Shown here in pieces: positions 34,453 to 37,792 of a stretch of 37,792 bases of DNA (position 1 is its first letter; each line of letters begins with the position of its first letter). A program made the translations under genes and the position numbers. The DNA comes from Desulfovibrio sp. Its GTDB lineage: Bacteria > Desulfobacterota > Desulfovibrionia > Desulfovibrionales > Desulfovibrionaceae. The stretch covers positions 1 through 37,792 of the forward strand of contig JAFTDG010000052.1 of the NCBI GenBank assembly GCA_017454325.1, in the 5' to 3' direction. A model generated the notes under the pieces. It had not been told where the DNA came from and ran no database searches. It worked only from the letters and a program-made list of their open reading frames with translations.

Positions 34453-35325
34453 ATGCATATCGGTAAGCTCATTGAAGCGACGCATGCCCCATTCTGTTCG
34501 CTTGAATTTTTTCCCCCAGCCGATGGGGCACAGTTGCCGGATTTTTATGCAACTGTAGAGCGGCTGCGTAGCCTTAATCCTCTTTTTGTTTCCGTTACCT
34601 ATGGCGCTGGCGGCAGGCGGCAGCAAAACACTCTGGATGTTACAAAGGAACTTGTACGTCGTGGACTGACCACCATGGCACATCTGACATGTGTTGGGGC
34701 ACAGCCGCAGTCCATCGCTGATTTTTTGGAGGAGCTGGGCATGGCTGGCGTGGATAATGTGCTGGCTCTGCGTGGCGATCCCCCTGCAGACCGTTCGTGG
34801 CATTGGGAAGATGCGTATTTTCAGCATGCGGCCGACCTGGTACGTTTTGTGCGTAAGCATCAGCCGAATATGGGCATTGGCGTGGCGGCCTATCCCGCAC
34901 CGCATCCTGAATCGACCACGTTTGCGGAGGATCGCCGATATACGGCGGAAAAATTGCGAGCAGGTGCGGATTTTGCTGTATCACAGCTGTTTTTTGATGC
35001 GCGTGAATATGTGGAACTGGTGGCGCAACTGCGTGCGCAGGGTATAACCACCCCAGTCATTCCCGGTATTTTGCCTGTGCAAAGTTTTGATTCCCTTCGT
35101 CGGATGCTTTCGCTCTGCGGGGCCAATATCCCCGGCAAGCTCTATCTTGCCTTAGAAAAGGCGCATGAAGATGGTGGCCCGGAGGCTGTGCGAGCGGCGG
35201 GCATTGACTATGCTGTGACGTTGATACGTCGCTTGCTGGATAGCGGTGCACCGGGCGTGCATCTGTATACCCTGAATAGGGCAGAGATGTGTTTGCGACT
35301 GATGGATGCCGTGGGGAAGATGTAG
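34453..35325 (+). CDS. metF: 5,10-methylenetetrahydrofolate reductase
   Basis: An FAD enzyme that interconverts methylene-THF and methyl-THF. 290 residues, TIM barrel: CSLEFFPPADGAQLP at the start, VSVTYGAGGRRQQNTLD, MAHLTCVGAQPQ, NVLALRGDPP, GVAAYPAPHPE, and GADFAVSQLFFDAREYVELV, all family landmarks. AAGGAGAG precedes ATG 34453. It supplies methyl groups for methionine (metY makes the homocysteine) and takes part in the folate branch of C1 fixation, together with the gcv operon in this window. Confidence 0.96.
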   Translation: MHIGKLIEATHAPFCSLEFFPPADGAQLPDFYATVERLRSLNPLFVSVTYGAGGRRQQNTLDVTKELVRRGLTTMAHLTCVGAQPQSIADFLEELGMAGVDNVLALRGDPPADRSWHWEDAYFQHAADLVRFVRKHQPNMGIGVAAYPAPHPESTTFAEDRRYTAEKLRAGADFAVSQLFFDAREYVELVAQLRAQGITTPVIPGILPVQSFDSLRRMLSLCGANIPGKLYLALEKAHEDGGPEAVRAAGIDYAVTLIRRLLDSGAPGVHLYTLNRAEMCLRLMDAVGKM

Positions 35326-35383
35326 CGTCGTGACGGTGAGGGCGATGGGCAGGAAAAATCTTGCACAGATGTCACGGAGAGTC

Positions 35384-35410
35384 TAAAGCTTTTTACATAT
35401 GTGCCGAAAA
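35384..35410 (+). promoter_or_regulatory. Sigma-28 (FliA)-type flagellar promoter
   Basis: TAAA (35384-35387) and GCCGAAAA (35403-35410) are separated by exactly 15 nt; the bacterial sigma-28 consensus is TAAA-N15-GCCGATAA, so 11 of 12 positions match. It lies 23 nt before ATG 35433 and ahead of flgM. Confidence 0.75.
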
Positions 35411-35432
35411 GAGGGCAAGGACGGGAACCTCC

Positions 35433-35864
35433 ATGGCAGACGCGACAATGGCACGCATGCGCATCATGCTACAAGGCTACGAGCAACAGCTGCTGGCGGC
35501 CCGTCGTCTCGCACGTTTCAGAGTAAACCGCAGGCTTGCCGCAGGGGAGGATCCCAACGATCCTGATCCGTCCGTAAACCGGCGTGCCATGGTGGAAAAG
35601 GTGGCGCGTGAGCTGTACGAGACCTTGATCTACACTGGCAGTGATAATCCTGTGGTGGAAGATATTCGTAAGGAATTGGGCAAGGAAGTGGGGCAGGAAG
35701 TGCAGTTCACCTATCCGCCAGGCGGAAGGCTGCGTATTGTTGGGCAGGGGCCGGATGGATTGGAGGCCTTGCCAGCAGATAAACTGCGTGCCTCACGTAA
35801 TGCCTTGTGGCGCATTACGCGACAGAAAATCAGTGAAAGCATGCTCGATACGCCGTCTGTTTAA
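35433..35864 (+). CDS. Small basic protein upstream of flgM, function unknown
   Basis: 143 residues, no signal peptide or membrane helix. The N-terminal half is basic and helical (MARMRIMLQGYEQQLLAARR, RVNRRLAAGEDPNDPDPSVN, MVEKVARELYETLIYTG). A middle part, PVVEDIRKELGKEVGQEVQF, is followed by a short beta segment (YPPGGRLRIVGQGP) and a helical end (RNALWRITRQKISESML). ATG 35433 is favoured because the sigma-28-like promoter lies between it and the alternative TTG at 35361. It is the first gene of the promoter's transcript and sits 26 nt before flgM, so a flagellar role is likely. I do not recognise a family. Confidence 0.7.
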   Translation: MADATMARMRIMLQGYEQQLLAARRLARFRVNRRLAAGEDPNDPDPSVNRRAMVEKVARELYETLIYTGSDNPVVEDIRKELGKEVGQEVQFTYPPGGRLRIVGQGPDGLEALPADKLRASRNALWRITRQKISESMLDTPSV

Positions 35865-35890
35865 GACGGTGTGCCTGAGTGGAGACGTGT

Positions 35891-36208
35891 ATGGAAATTC
35901 AGGGGAATATCACTCTCGGTAAAGATCCCTATGGCACTGCAGCGAGTTTGGAAAAAAGCACGGAAGATCGCCAGCAGGTAAAGATCGAGCAGGCCAGAAC
36001 TACGGAAGTGCAGGGCGATACAGTCACTGTTTCGCAGGATGCTCTGTTGCTGACAGAAGCCCGTCGTACCGCTCAGAATACCCCTGACGTTCGTACAGAC
36101 AAGGTGGAGTCGCTGCGTATTCAGGTGGCTAATGGTACATATAAACCTGACAGTCGCCTTATTGCTGAAAATCTTATTCGTGAGGAACCGTGGCTGTTCC
36201 AGAGGTAA
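35891..36208 (+). CDS. flgM: Anti-sigma-28 factor FlgM
   Basis: Binds and holds FliA (sigma-28) until the hook is complete, then is exported. 105 residues, largely disordered and acidic/polar at the N-terminus (KDPYGTAASLEKSTEDRQQV). The conserved C-terminal sigma-binding helices are DKVESLRIQVANGTYKPDSR and LIAENLIREEPWLFQ. ATG 35891 is preceded by GGAGA; a GTG at 35879 is the alternative. Transcription from a sigma-28-like promoter upstream gives the expected feedback. A terminator follows. Confidence 0.92.
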   Translation: MEIQGNITLGKDPYGTAASLEKSTEDRQQVKIEQARTTEVQGDTVTVSQDALLLTEARRTAQNTPDVRTDKVESLRIQVANGTYKPDSRLIAENLIREEPWLFQR

Positions 36209-36235
36209 GTTGTTACGTATTTGGAGTATGAAAGG

Positions 36236-36269
36236 AGTCGTCTCGCCTGTATGCGGGGCGACTTTTTTT
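36236..36269 (+). terminator. Rho-independent terminator after flgM
   Basis: AGTCGTCTCGC (36236-36246) pairs with GCGGGGCGACT (36253-36263), two G-U pairs, with a 6-nt loop, and runs into seven T residues. It separates the flgM transcript from flgI. Confidence 0.9.
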
Positions 36270-36373
36270 GTGTAAACAGGGTGTATTCCTTCCTGAACGG
36301 CTGCAGGGTATTATATGCGGCATGAAATCTGCATATTGTTGTATGCCGGGATTGCCGGCAAGGAGCCTGTGAC

Positions 36374-37486
36374 ATGAATTTGACACTACTTCGCCAACCA
36401 GCCTTATGGATAGCTGCTGCAGCCCTATGTGTTTGTTGGGTTCTGCCTGCCCATGCCGTTCGTATCAAGGATATTGCCACGTTTTCCGGGGTGCGCGACA
36501 ACCAGCTCATAGGCTATGGCCTTGTGGTGGGGTTACAGGGCACAGGTGACAAGAAGGATTCCGTATTCACACTGAGTTCTATGAAGAACATGATGGATCG
36601 TATGGGCGTGGGTGTTGATGCCTCCAAGCTCAAGATAAAGAATGTGGCTTCTGTTATGGTCACAGCGCGCATGCCGGTTTCGGCCAAGCCCGGCACACGG
36701 CTGGATGTAACGGTTTCTTCAGTGGGAGACGCTACGTCACTCATGGGTGGTGTGCTTTTGCAGACAGCTCTGAAGGGCGTTGATGGCAAGATATACAGCC
36801 TGGCACAGGGAGCGTTGACCGTGGGTGGATTTTCCGCAGGTGGCAGGGCAGCCAATTCTTCCAAGAATGTCGCCACAGTAGGTATCATCCCCGGGGGAGG
36901 CATTGTAGAACGGGCCATTCCCTTTGAATTCAATCAGCAGGACAATCTGACCCTCAATTTGCGTATGGGCGATTTTTCCACGGCACAGCAGATCGCCGAA
37001 CGGCTGAACGGCGCTATGGGTGGTCAGTATGCCCGGGCTGTGGATGCCAACAGTGTGTCCATGAGTGTGCCACCGCAATACCGCAATAATCTTGTGCCTC
37101 TGATGGCTTCTGTGGAAAACCTGGATATCAGTCCTGACACGGCCGCCAAGGTTGTGGTGGATGAAAAGACGGGTACCGTGGTGTTGGGACGCGACGTGCG
37201 CATCTCTCGTGCGGCGGTAGCTCATGGTAATCTGCAGATAACCGTGCAGGAGAGTGAACAGGTATCTCAGCCTGGTCCCTTCTCTCAAGGACAGACTGTG
37301 GTAACGCCTCAAACGGAAACTGATGTACGTGAAGAGCAGCGCCATCTGATGATGGTGGAGGGCGCCACTCTGCAGGAGTTGGTGGATGGTCTCAATGCCA
37401 TCGGTGCGACCCCGCGTGACCTCATATCCATTCTGCGTTCCCTGCAGGCTTCGGGCTCACTGCATGCTGCCCTGGAGGTAATCTAA
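36374..37486 (+). CDS. flgI: Flagellar P-ring protein FlgI
   Basis: Forms the periplasmic P-ring around the flagellar rod. 370 residues with a signal peptide ending PAHA about residue 28. Then come the family motifs [47 protein letters not shown] and the C-terminal [19 protein letters not shown] and [26 protein letters not shown] lies 9 nt before ATG 36374. A 6-bp inverted repeat (TGCCGG/CCGGCA, 36344-36360) lies just before the ribosome binding site. The stop is one base before the flgJ start. Confidence 0.97.
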   Translation: MNLTLLRQPALWIAAAALCVCWVLPAHAVRIKDIATFSGVRDNQLIGYGLVVGLQGTGDKKDSVFTLSSMKNMMDRMGVGVDASKLKIKNVASVMVTARMPVSAKPGTRLDVTVSSVGDATSLMGGVLLQTALKGVDGKIYSLAQGALTVGGFSAGGRAANSSKNVATVGIIPGGGIVERAIPFEFNQQDNLTLNLRMGDFSTAQQIAERLNGAMGGQYARAVDANSVSMSVPPQYRNNLVPLMASVENLDISPDTAAKVVVDEKTGTVVLGRDVRISRAAVAHGNLQITVQESEQVSQPGPFSQGQTVVTPQTETDVREEQRHLMMVEGATLQELVDGLNAIGATPRDLISILRSLQASGSLHAALEVI

Positions 37487-37487
37487 C

Positions 37488-37792
37488 ATGACAACGCCCT
37501 TTGCCTCTGCTGTGATCCCGCCTGAAGCGGGTACTGCCGAAGTTTCACGCAATGCCTTTCAGTCCAGCCTGGCAGGCCTTGGCAAGATTAACAATGCCAG
37601 TCCAGCGCAAAAGGAAAAGAAGCTGCGTGAGGCCTGTGAGGGTTTTGAATCCATCTTCATCCAGAAGATGTGGGAAGAAATGCGCAAGACCCTGCCCAAG
37701 TCCACTCTGCTACACGGGCGGGAAGAACAGTTCTGGCAGGGCATGTACGATCAGGAACTCGCCAAGAAGTTGACATCTGCCGGTGGCATTGG
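37488..37792 (+). CDS. flgJ: Rod-binding protein FlgJ (3' end outside window)
   Basis: The first 101 residues are visible. They cover the rod-binding (Rod-binding/FlgJ N-terminal) domain: KLREACEGFESIFIQKMWEE, MRKTLPKSTLLHGREEQFWQ, GMYDQELAKKLTSAGGIG. The domain caps or scaffolds rod assembly in the periplasm. Whether a C-terminal peptidoglycan hydrolase domain follows cannot be seen. GGAGG lies 9 nt before ATG 37488, inside the end of flgI. Confidence 0.93.
   Translation, partial: MTTPFASAVIPPEAGTAEVSRNAFQSSLAGLGKINNASPAQKEKKLREACEGFESIFIQKMWEEMRKTLPKSTLLHGREEQFWQGMYDQELAKKLTSAGGI

Overview
The window looks like chromosomal DNA of a Desulfovibrio-type sulfate reducer close to D. desulfuricans. 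The evidence is dsrC with its two C-terminal cysteines, the desulfoferrodoxin / rubredoxin / rubredoxin:oxygen oxidoreductase cluster, a 45-residue short-loop rubredoxin, an F0 ATP synthase block separate from F1 and followed by rex, and a flagellar flgM-flgI-flgJ block. Most genes are GC-rich housekeeping genes in short, tightly packed operons. Reported starts were chosen from ribosome binding sites and family N-termini, so several are shorter than the longest open frame.

Layout. 1-827: 3' end of a surface-type protein whose base composition changes abruptly at a glycine tract. 935-2185 (-): GT4 glycosyltransferase. 2488-6793 (+): glycine cleavage operon gcvT-gcvH-gcvPA-gcvPB. 6884-9255 (+): UbiX-type flavin prenyltransferase, UPF0173 metallo-hydrolase, and an exported propeller-like protein with its own promoter and terminator. 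9340-11253 (-): tlyA and queA. 11365-14709 (+): lipoprotein, coaBC, an unrecognised protein and a HEAT-like protein. 14761-17848 (-): the rplU-rpmA-obgE-proB cluster. 18015-19553 (+): an RlmD/TrmA-type rRNA methyltransferase. 19614-21682 (+): promoter, atpZ-like, atpI-like, atpB, atpE and a terminator. 21825-23925 (+): rex, cobS and a nitroreductase. 24083-25329 (-): dsrC and a CBS-domain protein. 25476-26714 (+): a divergent LarC-like protein, ending exactly where the convergent metY stops. 26715-30617 (-): metY and a copper P-type ATPase. 30648-30950 (-): a nonsense-mutated cupredoxin-domain remnant. 31164-33090 (-): roo, rubredoxin and desulfoferrodoxin. 33214-34215 (-): exported phosphodiester-glycosidase-like protein. 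34453-35325 (+): metF. 35384-37792 (+): a sigma-28-like promoter, a small conserved-looking protein, flgM, flgI and the start of flgJ.

How the genes fit together. The glycine cleavage operon and metF both handle C1 units on tetrahydrofolate, the chemistry used by the reductive glycine pathway known in D. desulfuricans. Rex, the ATP synthase membrane sector and dsrC connect NADH/NAD+ state, energy coupling and sulfite reduction. The desulfoferrodoxin-rubredoxin-Roo cluster removes superoxide and oxygen. The sigma-28-like promoter ahead of flgM fits the usual late-flagellar feedback loop.

I did not find a clearly new multi-gene defence or mobile system. The best leads are the broken cupredoxin gene beside copA, the LarC homolog without its usual histidine/acid motif, the sigma-28-like promoter driving an unrecognised gene with flgM, inverted repeats ahead of rex and dsrC, and the mosaic surface-protein gene at the left edge.
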